NCBI RefSeq assembly: GCF_000198775.1
Contig: NC_014722.1
Coordinates: 1,867,386 to 1,931,385 of the forward strand
Source of the DNA: Mycetohabitans rhizoxinica HKI 454
GTDB lineage: Bacteria; Pseudomonadota; Gammaproteobacteria; Burkholderiales; Burkholderiaceae
Direction of reading: 5' to 3'
Length of the DNA stretch: 64,000 nt
The notes beneath the pieces are model-generated. The model was not told the origin of the DNA. It made no database searches and saw only the letters and a program-made list of their open reading frames with translations. A program made the position numbers and the translations under genes. Of the stretch, positions 10,192 through 22,287 are shown in pieces; position 1 is the stretch's first letter; each line of letters opens with the position of its first letter.

Positions 10192-10286
10192 CTGGATCTC
10201 CACATTACCACTGGAGCCCCACATCACCGCCGGATCCTCACATCACCGTTGGATCCTGACATCACCGCCGGACCTTGACATCACCG
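10192..10286. repeat. 19-bp tandem repeat array
   Basis: Five consecutive 19-bp units starting at 10192, 10211, 10230, 10249 and 10268, followed by a partial unit at 10287. The consensus is (C/T)(T/C)GGATCCTCACATCACCG with one to four changes per copy. The array fills most of the gap between the lipoprotein gene and the convergent ftsB stop. The units are directly abutting with no spacers. Confidence 0.92.
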
Positions 10287-10291
10287 CTGGA

Positions 10292-10750
10292 TCAATGGCC
10301 GGGATCATGCCGTCCCCCTGCGCTGTCGGCACGTCGCGCAGCCGTGTCCTTCGCGGCCCGGCTGGCCTTCGTCTTTATGCGCGGCTCGGGATTCGGTACC
10401 ACGCGCATTGGTTGGGCCGACACCTGGCCACGCGTGGACAGGATCGACGGCGCAGCCGTCGCGGACACCGTCGAGGCATTCGGCGACACGAACTGCACAA
10501 ACACCTCGCTGTCCTTGATCATCCCCATCTCGTAGCGCGCCCGCTCCTCGACCGCAGCGGTCCCGGCTTGCAAGTCCTGCACTTCTCCGGCGATCCGCTC
10601 ATTGCGCAGCTTCAAGTCATTGTTTTTCTTCTGCTGCGCCGCAAGTTGCTGCTGCAGCTCGTGCACGTGCAGCCAGCCGCCGTGGCCCCACCACAACGGA
10701 AACTGGATCAGCACGATCAATCCGATCAAGACAACGGTAACGAGCCGCAT
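10292..10750 (-). CDS. ftsB: Cell division protein FtsB
   Basis: 152 residues. One N-terminal transmembrane helix (about residues 3-22, LVTVVLIGLIVLIQFPLWWG) is followed by a periplasmic coiled coil (HELQQQLAAQQKKNNDLKLR) and the ARYEMGMIKDSEVFVQ segment typical of FtsB. FtsB forms the divisome subcomplex with FtsL and FtsQ. The protein is longer than E. coli FtsB (103) owing to a basic, Ala/Ser-rich tail of about 55 residues that is probably disordered. Placement directly after eno is the standard proteobacterial arrangement. Confidence 0.93.
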   Translation of the reverse strand: MRLVTVVLIGLIVLIQFPLWWGHGGWLHVHELQQQLAAQQKKNNDLKLRNERIAGEVQDLQAGTAAVEERARYEMGMIKDSEVFVQFVSPNASTVSATAAPSILSTRGQVSAQPMRVVPNPEPRIKTKASRAAKDTAARRADSAGGRHDPGH

Positions 10751-10879
10751 AACAAGCTGCCGCCGGGCAAGCGTGGGTTGAACAAAGCCGCCGCCCCGGA
10801 TCCGGGAGCGGCGGCCACGCGTGTCACAAGGCCCTTATTGGGCCGCCGGCCGCGTCGCCACGCGGCCCAGCCTGTTGCA

Positions 10880-12196
<1,317 letters not shown>

Positions 12197-12366
12197 CTAC
12201 GCTGAAGTCCACGGGGCTGTGGTCCGCGCCGGTCGGCGTCGCCGCCCGATGCCGCCCACCGGCGTGCCACGCGCCGCGCTCCGGCAGGACGGACTTGCCG
12301 ATCAGACGCGCCGAGCCATGACAAGGTTCATTTGCAACGCCTCCGACCTGTCCCAATACGCGTGGC

Positions 12367-13221
12367 TCAGTTGAAATCGTTCTCGAGCAGCGGCGTGGAT
12401 TTCACCGCGCGATCAAGCGTCACCAGCGTTTCCAGCAATGCGCGCATCCGCTGCAACGGGACCGCGTTCGGGCCATCGGATTTCGCCTGCGCGGGATTCG
12501 GATGCGTCTCCATGAACAGTCCCGCCACGCCGACCGCGACCGCGGCACGCGCCAGCACCGGCACGAACTCGCGCTGGCCGCCGGACTGGGTGCCTTGGCC
12601 GCCAGGCAACTGCACCGAATGGGTCGCGTCGAACACGACCGGGGCACCGGTCTCGCGCATGATCGCAAGCGAACGCATGTCAGAGACCAGATTGTTGTAG
12701 CCGAACGACGCGCCGCGCTCACAAGCGAGGAAGCGGTCCGCCGACAGTCCGGCTTCGCTGGCTGCCGAACGCGCCTTGTCGATCACGTTCTTCATGTCGT
12801 GCGGCGCCAGAAATTGCCCTTTCTTGATATTGACGGGCTTGCCCGAACGGGCACACGCGTGAATGAAATCGGTCTGCCGGCACAGGAATGCCGGCGTCTG
12901 TAGCACGTCAACGACCGATGCGACCGCGTCGATCTCCTCCTTGGCGTGCACGTCGGTCAACACCGGCACGCCGATCTGGCGACGCACCTCGCTAAGGATA
13001 CGCAGGCCCGCATCCATGCCAAGTCCGCGAAACGACTTATCCGAACTGCGATTAGCCTTATCGTACGACGACTTGTAAATGAACGGGATGCGCAGCGCGC
13101 CGCAGATCTCGCCGAGCTGGCCGGCGGTGTCGAGCGCCATCTGCTCGGACTCGACCACGCAGGTGCCGGCAATCAGGAAGAACGGCTTATCCAGGCCGAC
13201 CTCGAAATCGCATAGTTTCAT
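12367..13221 (-). CDS. kdsA: 3-deoxy-8-phosphooctulonate synthase, Cys (metal-dependent) type
   Basis: 284 residues. Condenses phosphoenolpyruvate with arabinose 5-phosphate to make Kdo-8-phosphate for lipopolysaccharide. Signature segments are [21 protein letters not shown] and the late metal-binding TH/D region ([13 protein letters not shown]). Position 21 is Cys in IAGTCVVES. In the metal-independent E. coli enzyme the equivalent residue is Asn, whereas metal-dependent enzymes such as that of Aquifex have Cys, so this one should need a divalent metal. It starts 18 bp after pyrG on the same strand. Confidence 0.96.
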   Translation of the reverse strand: MKLCDFEVGLDKPFFLIAGTCVVESEQMALDTAGQLGEICGALRIPFIYKSSYDKANRSSDKSFRGLGMDAGLRILSEVRRQIGVPVLTDVHAKEEIDAVASVVDVLQTPAFLCRQTDFIHACARSGKPVNIKKGQFLAPHDMKNVIDKARSAASEAGLSADRFLACERGASFGYNNLVSDMRSLAIMRETGAPVVFDATHSVQLPGGQGTQSGGQREFVPVLARAAVAVGVAGLFMETHPNPAQAKSDGPNAVPLQRMRALLETLVTLDRAVKSTPLLENDFN

Positions 13222-13239
13222 GTTTGCTCCCGGCCCGCG

Positions 13240-15361
<2,122 letters not shown>

Positions 15362-15363
<2 letters not shown>

Positions 15364-15934
15364 GCGCTTACCCAAACGATATCTCATCACGCCGGATCCC
15401 TCTGACGCCGACCCTCCCGCGCTATTTCTCGAACAGTTGAAGCGAACGCTGGACTCGGGCATTGAACTGGTCCAGCTTCGCTCAAAGAAATTGAATGCCA
15501 TTCATTACATGCGTTTGGCCGAGAAAGCGATGGACCTGTGCCAGCAACATCATGCCCTTCTGCTATTGAACGCCCACGCCCCGCGCAGTGCACGGCACAA
15601 CGTCGATGGGCTGCACCTGGACAGCCAAAGTCTGATGGCGTGCGACGAACGTCCACTGCCGACAACCAAACTGGTGGCTGCGTCGTGCCACACGATGGCG
15701 GAACTCGAAAAGGCGCAGTCCATTGGGGCGGATTTCGTCACACTCTCGCCCGTGCTGCGAACCGCCAGCCATCCCGACGTCGAGCCGCTGGGATGGGATG
15801 GCTTTCTCGCGCTGGCCTCGCGGGCCACGTTACCCGTCTACGCATTGGGCGGCCTCCCAGCTGATGCACTGCCTCATGCCGAACGACACGGAGCGTACGG
15901 CATCGCAGGCATTCGCTGCTTTTGGAAGTCTTGA
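15362..15934 (+). CDS. Stand-alone ThiE/TenI-like thiamine-phosphate-synthase-fold protein
   Basis: 190 residues of a TIM-barrel related to thiamine phosphate synthase: RYLITP at the N-terminus, ELVQLRSKK on strand 2, then GADFVTLSPVL, PLGWDGFLALA, LPVYALGG and GIAGIRCFW. These match best the domain I know as the C-terminal half of Nudix(MutT)-ThiE fusion proteins of beta- and gamma-proteobacteria. No Nudix box is visible upstream, so here the domain stands alone. Whether it makes thiamine phosphate is doubtful: the canonical GPxFxTxTK region reads SPVLRTASH. The start at 15362 has only a weak ribosome-binding site. Confidence 0.75.
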
Positions 15935-16028
15935 TTGCCCGCCATGGGTAGCCTTGGGCAGCCTTGGTGAGCGACGCACCCCGTGCCACGCAGATCGGCG
16001 GGCCTTGCCCAGCGGAAAATGACGCGAG

Positions 16029-18710
16029 TCAGCGCCCGGTCCAATAGCGCCTGCGTGAGCGGCGATACGCATCGACCATCCAGCCTGATACCCCGCTGTC
16101 GATACGCACCGCGCCATCATCATCGCTGCGCAGCATATCGACGCCGCGCACACGATAACGCGCGGTGACCAGCGGATGCGGATGGCCGAAGCGATTGCGG
16201 TAGCCCACCTGAAATACCGCCATGCGCGGCCGTACCGAATCGATAAAAACATCCGTCGACGACGTCTTGCTGCCATGGTGCGGCACGATCAGCACGTCAC
16301 TGCTCAATGCCGGCCCATGCCGCTCGACCAGCGCCCGCTCGGCGGCCCGTTCGATATCCGATGCGATCAGCACGGCGCCCAGCGCATTCGAGACACGCAG
16401 CACGCATGCCGTTGCATTCGGCTTGCGCGGATCCGCCGCGCCCGCCGGCCACAGGAATTCAAACGTCACGCCGTCCCATCGCCATCGCTCCCCGGCACGG
16501 CACGCCCGCGTTATTGCGCCGCGCGCGGTGGCGCGCGCCCACAACGGATGAGCAGGCGGCAGCGACGCCTGCATTTGCGCGATTGGCATATCGGCCAACA
16601 CCGCAGGCACGCCGCCCGCGTGGTCGACATCGCGATGACTAACGACCAGCATGTCCAATGCGTTCACGTCATGCGCGCGCAAAAACGGCACCACGATACG
16701 CTGCCCCGCATTGCCGGCTTCCGGGCCCGGGCCGGCATCGAACAGCAGCCGTCGCTGCGCGGTCTCGACCAGCACGGCGGTGCCCTGCCCGATATCGAGC
16801 GCCGTGACGCGAAAACCGTCTGCGAGCGGCGCCCGCGATGCCGGCCACAGCAATGGCAGCCACAGAATGGGCGCAGCCGCGCGCAATGGCCAGCCCCGTG
16901 GTCCCAGCATCCAAGCCGCACCGACGAGCGCGAGCAGCAGCGCGGCCGGCTCGGGCGCCGGCAAGTACCACACGCCCCACGCGGGCTCGGCCAACGCATC
17001 GAGTATGGCAAACAGCCACTGCACCAGGCGGTGCGCCCATTGCAGCAGCAGCGCATCGAATGGCGCCGGGATCGCAATGGCGAGCAGCACCGCGGGCACG
17101 ACCAGGGTGCTGACCCACGGAATCGCGATGGCATTGGCCACCGGACCCAGTGCCGGAATCTGCGAGAACCAAACAACCGTCAACGGCGCGAGACCGAGCG
17201 TCACCGCCCATTGCACGCGCATGGCCGACGCCAGCCGTGTCGGCATGCCACGCACCGCGGCGCGCATGCGGGCCACGAGCGCGCCAAAAGCCTTGGCAGA
17301 ACGCGGCACGCACGTACTAGCAGGCTGCGGGCCAGGCATACCGGCAGGCCGCTCGCCCGGCCTGCCCGCGCCAGCCTGCGGCAACGCATCGGCCGGATCA
17401 AGTGACGGCCAGTCCGGTTCGTCGTCTCGCTGCGACTGGTTGCGGCCCACGCAGCGCAACGCCACCACGATCGCCGCGACCGCACCGAACGAGAGCGCCG
17501 TGCTCGCCGACAACGTCGCCCACGGATCGACGAGCACCACGATCACGAGCGCCCACGCGAGGGCCAGTAACGGGTCCACGCGCCGCCCGCTCGCATAAGC
17601 AAGCGTCGCGATCGACAGCATGGCAACCGTGCGCTGGGCGGGAATGCCCAACCCGGCGAGTGCAGCATAGCCGGCACCGGCGAGCATTGCACCAACACAA
17701 CATGCGATGGGAACCGGCACGTGCAGCGGCAACGCCGGCGCAACGCCGAAACCGCGGCGCCAGGCCAGCGCGATGATCGCGGCGGCCAACGCCGCGACCG
17801 AGCCGATATGCAAGCCTGATATTGCCATTAGGTGGTTAGTGCCGGTACGGCGCAGCCGCTCCCAGTCCGGCTCCGTAATCGCATCCTGTACACCGATCGC
17901 CAGGGCGATCACGATCCCAGCATGCGACCGCGCGGCCTCGTCGCTGCCGCTGCCCGTCCCGGTTCGGGCGGATTCGGACAAGACCTGCTCGATCCGCGTG
18001 CGAATGGCCGCACGCCGACGGTCCACGGCGTTGAGCATCGCCCGGATACTAGGACCGCGCTCAATATCGGGCGCGCGTGGCGAGCTGAGGGACGTCCCCG
18101 GTTGCCCGCGCGGATCGGCCTGCAGGTGGCGCACGTAGCCCTGCGCACGCACGCCGCGCGCCAGCTGCCGCACATCGGTGTCCGGCAATCTGAAATTGCC
18201 GTTGCCATGCACCCGCTTAAGCCTTGCCACGAGCGTATGGCGCCCGCCCGGCACGAGCGTCGCCGAGGGTTGCCGGCCGAACGCGGCAAGCCAGCTCAAT
18301 TGGACGGTGCGGGGAAACCGCTCGATCCGGGGCGAAGTCGCCTCGACGTCGAACAGAAAGCGAAGCCCGCGCGCATCGCGCGACGGCAAGCCGCGCACCG
18401 TGCCGGTCAGCGTCACATCGCGCCCCTCCCACTGCGGCGGCAAAGCATCCGACAGCGCGCTATGCGCGCGCCACGCCGCGTAGCCAAAGCCGAGCAGCGC
18501 CGCACACCCGATGCTAGCCGCCCGTGCCAGCCACGACGTGGGCCAGTTGACGCGCCCCGCTGCCCGCGCACGATACGCGATGCATGCCACCCCAGCAGCG
18601 GCGAACGCTGCCGCACCCCAGACAAGCCAACCGGCAGTGTCCGGCAAACTGGGTTGCCACTGCAACACGCCCGTGCCCACGACGAACGCGCATAATCGTG
18701 CGAGCATCAT
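16029..18710 (-). CDS. comEC: ComEC/Rec2 family DNA-uptake channel protein
   Basis: About 893 residues. The order is N-terminal membrane segments with an OB-like DUF4131 region (DVTLTGTVRGLPSRDARG), a central competence-domain membrane core (GTNHLMAISGLHIGSVAALA), and a C-terminal metallo-beta-lactamase-like domain (VVSHRDVDHAGGVPAVL, LIVPHHGSKTSS). ComEC moves single-stranded DNA across the inner membrane during transformation. Tandem ATGs at 18710 and 18707 follow GGGAGGA; the second has the better spacing. A Pro/Gly-rich loop of about 50 residues (from RNQSQRDDEPDWPSLDPADA) interrupts the membrane core and looks disordered. No frameshift is visible. Confidence 0.93.
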   Translation of the reverse strand: MMLARLCAFVVGTGVLQWQPSLPDTAGWLVWGAAAFAAAGVACIAYRARAAGRVNWPTSWLARAASIGCAALLGFGYAAWRAHSALSDALPPQWEGRDVTLTGTVRGLPSRDARGLRFLFDVEATSPRIERFPRTVQLSWLAAFGRQPSATLVPGGRHTLVARLKRVHGNGNFRLPDTDVRQLARGVRAQGYVRHLQADPRGQPGTSLSSPRAPDIERGPSIRAMLNAVDRRRAAIRTRIEQVLSESARTGTGSGSDEAARSHAGIVIALAIGVQDAITEPDWERLRRTGTNHLMAISGLHIGSVAALAAAIIALAWRRGFGVAPALPLHVPVPIACCVGAMLAGAGYAALAGLGIPAQRTVAMLSIATLAYASGRRVDPLLALAWALVIVVLVDPWATLSASTALSFGAVAAIVVALRCVGRNQSQRDDEPDWPSLDPADALPQAGAGRPGERPAGMPGPQPASTCVPRSAKAFGALVARMRAAVRGMPTRLASAMRVQWAVTLGLAPLTVVWFSQIPALGPVANAIAIPWVSTLVVPAVLLAIAIPAPFDALLLQWAHRLVQWLFAILDALAEPAWGVWYLPAPEPAALLLALVGAAWMLGPRGWPLRAAAPILWLPLLWPASRAPLADGFRVTALDIGQGTAVLVETAQRRLLFDAGPGPEAGNAGQRIVVPFLRAHDVNALDMLVVSHRDVDHAGGVPAVLADMPIAQMQASLPPAHPLWARATARGAITRACRAGERWRWDGVTFEFLWPAGAADPRKPNATACVLRVSNALGAVLIASDIERAAERALVERHGPALSSDVLIVPHHGSKTSSTDVFIDSVRPRMAVFQVGYRNRFGHPHPLVTARYRVRGVDMLRSDDDGAVRIDSGVSGWMVDAYRRSRRRYWTGR

Positions 18711-18880
18711 TCCTCCCTCGGCCGTGCGTTCGTGCGCGACGGATTGCGTAGCGACGACCTGCGCCGGCACAGCGACAAGCGCGCCACCGTAAAGCCCGCG
18801 ACCGACGCAAGCAGCGCAAGCAGCACAACCCGGCGCCGCGACAAACATCCGGAGCGCCTGAATGCAAAATCCGATTATCG

Positions 18881-19663
18881 CTACGTGAGGGCGAGCCGCG
18901 GCAACGCGGCGTGCGCGTTGGCCGTTGTACCGAGGGCCAGTTGTGGCAACGTCAGCGAACGCATGGCCGCAATCACTGCCGCAATGCGTGGCACTTGGTC
19001 GGGCGTGTTGCGCTCCTTGTAGATCCACTGCGGCGCGATATCCGGTGCGTCGGTCTCCACGACCAGTGCATCGAGCGGCAATTGCGCGGCGAGTTGGCGG
19101 ATGCGCCGAGCACGCTCGAACGTCACATTGCCGCCAAAACCGAGCTTGAAGCCTTGTGCGATATACGCATCGGCCTGTTGAAAGCTGCCATTGAATGCAT
19201 GCGCGATGCCCCGCACGACGTTGAAGCGTCGCAACTCGGCGATTACCGAGTCTTGCGACTTGCGCACGTGGCAGATCACCGGCAAGTCGAAGTCGCGCGC
19301 CATCTTCAACTGTGCCGTATAGATCTCGCGCTGACGCACCGCATCCAACCCCGGCACGAAAAAATCCAAACCAATTTCGCCGACGCCGACAAAACGTGGA
19401 TCATCCAGGCTGGTGAGGATCTCGCTGCGCAGCACCGCGAGGTCTTCATCCTGCGCGGCCGGCGCATACAGAGGGTGGATACCCAGTGCATAGGCACCCC
19501 CATCCACACGATGGGCCAACTCGCGCACCACCGAGAAGTTGAAGCGGGCGACCGCTGGAATCACAATGCGCGACACTTGCGCGTTGCGCGCTGCCGACGC
19601 CACGGCAGCCCGATCCGCATCGAATTCGGATGCATCCAGATGACAATGGGTATCGATCCACAT
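18881..19663 (-). CDS. TatD family metal-dependent hydrolase
   Basis: 260 residues of amidohydrolase TIM-barrel fold. The metal-binding opening is MWIDTHCHLDASEF, followed by GEIGLDF, VICHVRKSQD, GIAHAFNGS and VVETDAPDIAPQW. TatD proteins are Mg-dependent DNases/hydrolases. The start at 19663 is chosen because the HCH motif must be N-terminal; the 25 upstream in-frame codons are encoded by simple repeats. It lies between lolD and comEC in the conserved lolC-lolD-tatD-comEC order. Confidence 0.93.
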   Translation of the reverse strand: MWIDTHCHLDASEFDADRAAVASAARNAQVSRIVIPAVARFNFSVVRELAHRVDGGAYALGIHPLYAPAAQDEDLAVLRSEILTSLDDPRFVGVGEIGLDFFVPGLDAVRQREIYTAQLKMARDFDLPVICHVRKSQDSVIAELRRFNVVRGIAHAFNGSFQQADAYIAQGFKLGFGGNVTFERARRIRQLAAQLPLDALVVETDAPDIAPQWIYKERNTPDQVPRIAAVIAAMRSLTLPQLALGTTANAHAALPRLALT

Positions 19664-19705
19664 CGAGGCTCCCTCGCTGCCAGTTCGATGCAACGCTGCG
19701 CGGCC

Positions 19706-19755
19706 CGATCCGATTCGATCCGATCCGATCCAAACCAAGCCAAGCCAAGCCAGGC
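19706..19755. repeat. Pentanucleotide-periodic low-complexity tract
   Basis: Ten consecutive 5-bp units: CGATC, CGATT, three CGATC, CAAAC, three CAAGC, CAGGC. The tract lies in the 102-bp gap between the starts/stops of tatD and lolD. It looks like two adjoining pentamer expansions (CGATC and CAAGC). Confidence 0.85.
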
Positions 19756-19765
19756 CTGGCCGTCG

Positions 19766-20503
19766 TTAGGCTATCGTCTTTGCGAGCGCAGCGCGCGCCA
19801 CCGTTGTTTCATCATGCAGCACGCCGTCCCGCAAACGTAATACCCGGTCGCAGCGCGCGGCCAACTCGATATCGTGCGTGACGATCACGAAGCTCGTCTC
19901 GAACGTGCGCGACAACTCCAACATCAACTGGAACACCGTTTCCGCAGTATGGCCATCAAGGTTGCCAGTCGGCTCGTCCGCCAGCACGCACGCGGGCCGC
20001 GTCACCAGCGCGCGCGCGATCGCCACGCGCTGCCGTTCGCCCCCGGACAGCTCTCCGGGCCGGTGTTTCGCGCGATGCGCGATGCCGACGCGCTCCAGCG
20101 TGGCCATCGCCTCGCGACGCGCGCCTTCGACCGGCATCCGGCGGATCCGCAGCGGCATCGCGACGTTGTCCAGCGCGGTAAATTCGGGCAGCAGATGATG
20201 AAACTGATAGACGAAACCCAGGGCGCGATTGCGCAAATCGTTGCGCTCACGCTCCGCTAGGTGCGAAAACGGCCGGCCCAATAGCGCGACACGCCCCGCA
20301 CTGGGCTCGTCGAGCCCGCCCAGCAGATGCAGCAGCGTACTCTTGCCGGAGCCCGACGCGCCGACGATGGCCAGCTTCTCGCCGCGATACACATGCAGTT
20401 GCGCGTCGGCCAGCACCGGCACCGGCTGGCCACCCTGCACAAAGGTCTTCGATATGCTGGTCGCGGCCAGCACGATTTGCTGCTCGTTCATTGCTTTACT
20501 CAT
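19766..20503 (-). CDS. lolD: Lipoprotein-releasing ABC transporter ATP-binding protein
   Basis: 245 residues. The ATPase of the LolCDE complex, which extracts lipoproteins from the inner membrane for transfer to LolA. Walker A is GASGSGKST, the ABC signature is LSGGERQR, Walker B is [12 protein letters not shown] and the H-loop is VTHD. The ATG at 20503 overlaps the lolC stop by 8 bases (within TATGAGTAA), suggesting coupling; an alternative ATG lies at 20491. The next genes downstream are tatD and comEC. Confidence 0.95.
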   Translation of the reverse strand: MSKAMNEQQIVLAATSISKTFVQGGQPVPVLADAQLHVYRGEKLAIVGASGSGKSTLLHLLGGLDEPSAGRVALLGRPFSHLAERERNDLRNRALGFVYQFHHLLPEFTALDNVAMPLRIRRMPVEGARREAMATLERVGIAHRAKHRPGELSGGERQRVAIARALVTRPACVLADEPTGNLDGHTAETVFQLMLELSRTFETSFVIVTHDIELAARCDRVLRLRDGVLHDETTVARAALAKTIA

Positions 20504-21749
20504 AGCGCAATGCCTCGGCCGGACGCACGCGCGCACCCCGCCAGCTCGGATACAGTGTCGCGAGCGCAGACAGCACGAACGCAATCGCGCCGATCTTCAC
20601 CACGTCAGCCGCGACCAAGTCGCTGGGCAGTTCGCTGATGAAGTAGATCGACGGCGGCAGGAATCGGAAGCCCAACACATGCTCGATCAACGGTACTAGC
20701 CACGGGATACTGACGGCAAGGGCGCAGCCGAGCACAATGCCAAGGCCGGTGCCCACGAAGCCGATGGTCACGCCCTGAATCACAAAAATCTTCATGATCG
20801 AGCGCGGCTGCGCGCCAAGCGTGCGCAGGATCGCGATATCGGCCTGCTTGTCAGTGACCGTCATCACCAGCGAGGAGACGAGGTTGAAGGCGGCGACCGC
20901 AATGATCAGCGTCAGGATGATGAACATCATCCGTTTCTCGATCTGTACCGCCGAAAACCATGTCTTGTTCTGCTGCGTCCAGTCGCGGATATAGAGGTCA
21001 CCGGACAACGATCGCGCGAGTTGTCGCGCGACTTCCGGCGCACGCTGCATGTCCTTGATCCGGAGCCGCACGCCGCTAGGCGCGCTCAACCGGAATAGCG
21101 CCTGCGCATCGGCGATCGATACCATCGCCAGCGTGCTGTCGAATTCGTAGTGACCGGACTCGAACACGCCGACGACCGTGAACTGCTTGAGCCGCGGCAA
21201 CATGCCGGCCGGCGTCATGGTGCCCTCCGGAGCCACCACGGTAACCTTGTCGCCGACGCTCACGCCCATCGCACTTGCCAGGTCAACGCCGAGCACGATG
21301 CCGAACGATCCCGGCCGCAGGTCGGTCAGCCGACCAGCCTTCATCTCACCCCCCATGTCGGATACCTGCGGCTCCAGCGCCGGGTCGATGCCGCGCAGCG
21401 CGACGCCGTTGACCGCGCTTTGTCGCGTGAGCAGCGCCTGCGCGTCGACGTACGGGGCCGCGCCAATCACCTCCGGATTCTGGCGCGCCTCGTTGGCGGT
21501 CAGTTGCCAGCTTGGCATCGAGCCGGTCGGCGAGAAGATCTCGATGTGCGCAAGCACCGACAGCATCCGATCGCGCACTTCCTTCTGGAAGCCGTTCATC
21601 ACCGACAGCACGACAATCAGCGCCGCGACGCCGAGCGCGATGCCCGACATCGAAATCAGCGAAATAAACGAAATGAACCCGTTGCCAGAAGAACGTTTGC
21701 CAGTACGCGTATAGCGCAAGCCAATTTGCCATTCGTAGGGGAGCTTCAA
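20496..21749 (-). CDS. lolC: Lipoprotein-releasing ABC transporter permease LolC/E, TTG start
   Basis: 417 residues with four transmembrane helices: one N-terminal ([15 protein letters not shown]) and three C-terminal around the FtsX core ([54 protein letters not shown]). A long periplasmic domain lies between. The start proposed is TTG at 21749, which gives [19 protein letters not shown], the expected family N-terminus, with AAAGGA five bases upstream. The only upstream in-frame ATG (21980) would add 77 residues of unlikely sequence, and the next downstream Met would delete the N-terminal region. Only one permease gene is present, as in beta-proteobacteria that use a LolC/E hybrid (LolF). 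Confidence 0.9.
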   Translation of the reverse strand: MKLPYEWQIGLRYTRTGKRSSGNGFISFISLISMSGIALGVAALIVVLSVMNGFQKEVRDRMLSVLAHIEIFSPTGSMPSWQLTANEARQNPEVIGAAPYVDAQALLTRQSAVNGVALRGIDPALEPQVSDMGGEMKAGRLTDLRPGSFGIVLGVDLASAMGVSVGDKVTVVAPEGTMTPAGMLPRLKQFTVVGVFESGHYEFDSTLAMVSIADAQALFRLSAPSGVRLRIKDMQRAPEVARQLARSLSGDLYIRDWTQQNKTWFSAVQIEKRMMFIILTLIIAVAAFNLVSSLVMTVTDKQADIAILRTLGAQPRSIMKIFVIQGVTIGFVGTGLGIVLGCALAVSIPWLVPLIEHVLGFRFLPPSIYFISELPSDLVAADVVKIGAIAFVLSALATLYPSWRGARVRPAEALRYE

Positions 21750-22287
21750 ACCAATCCTTTGTATCCACGCTGACCGATCCCGCTGCTGGACACCGCCGCG
21801 GGTAACAGCGAAGTTTGCCACATAACAGTGCCCTTCCGCCGCTGCGTGCCGCAATAGGATAAATTTGACCGCCACCTTCTGGCTGCCACGCCTAGGACAC
21901 GCACGAGCGCCTCGACTCGCGTGTGCTGGATACCGCAATCGCAGGGGGCTCAAGTCACGGAACACGGAACTCAAGCCCATCGTACGCTGCTCCTAATAGA
22001 GGCATGGCACCGACTTGCTGGCCACCCCGAGCCGTTATCTTGACAGGCCGCAAGATTTTCAGTTTTTTGATCCTGGTTACCTGCGGTTTTGTACAATGGG
22101 ATCGTCACAGGACAATTATTCACCCGCCTCCTCAATCTTGAACGAATACCGGTTTCAAACTACCTGGAGCCGCCATATCCCTTTTTTATTCCGCATGAAT
22201 AGTTCGGCTCGATTGCATTCCGAAGTACTCGAGCGTACATTTTTCTCGCATTCCATTTCGCGACTCAATATCAACAAAGGGTTTCAG
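21750..22287. other. 538-bp divergent intergenic region between lolC and the autotransporter gene
   Basis: No convincing gene. GC content falls progressively toward 22288. A TTGACA at 22040-22045 and a TACAAT at 22092-22097 occur, but the spacing is wrong for them to be one promoter. An in-frame extension of the autotransporter reading frame begins at the TTG at 22015 but has no Shine-Dalgarno and no signal-peptide-like sequence. Confidence 0.6.

Noticed and set aside
10830..10844. GGCCC-TTATT-GGGCC hairpin between eno and ftsB as a terminator
   Set aside because: Stem of only 5 bp, no T-run on either side, and the flanking genes are normally cotranscribed.
16176..17405. 409-codon plus-strand open frame opposite comEC
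   Set aside because: Antisense shadow; Arg/His/Gln-rich composition and no motifs, while the minus strand encodes an intact ComEC.
21750..21980. N-terminal extension of LolC from the ATG at 21980
   Set aside because: The 77 extra residues are unlike any LolC N-terminus and contain low-complexity basic sequence; the TTG at 21749 with a good ribosome-binding site fits the family start.
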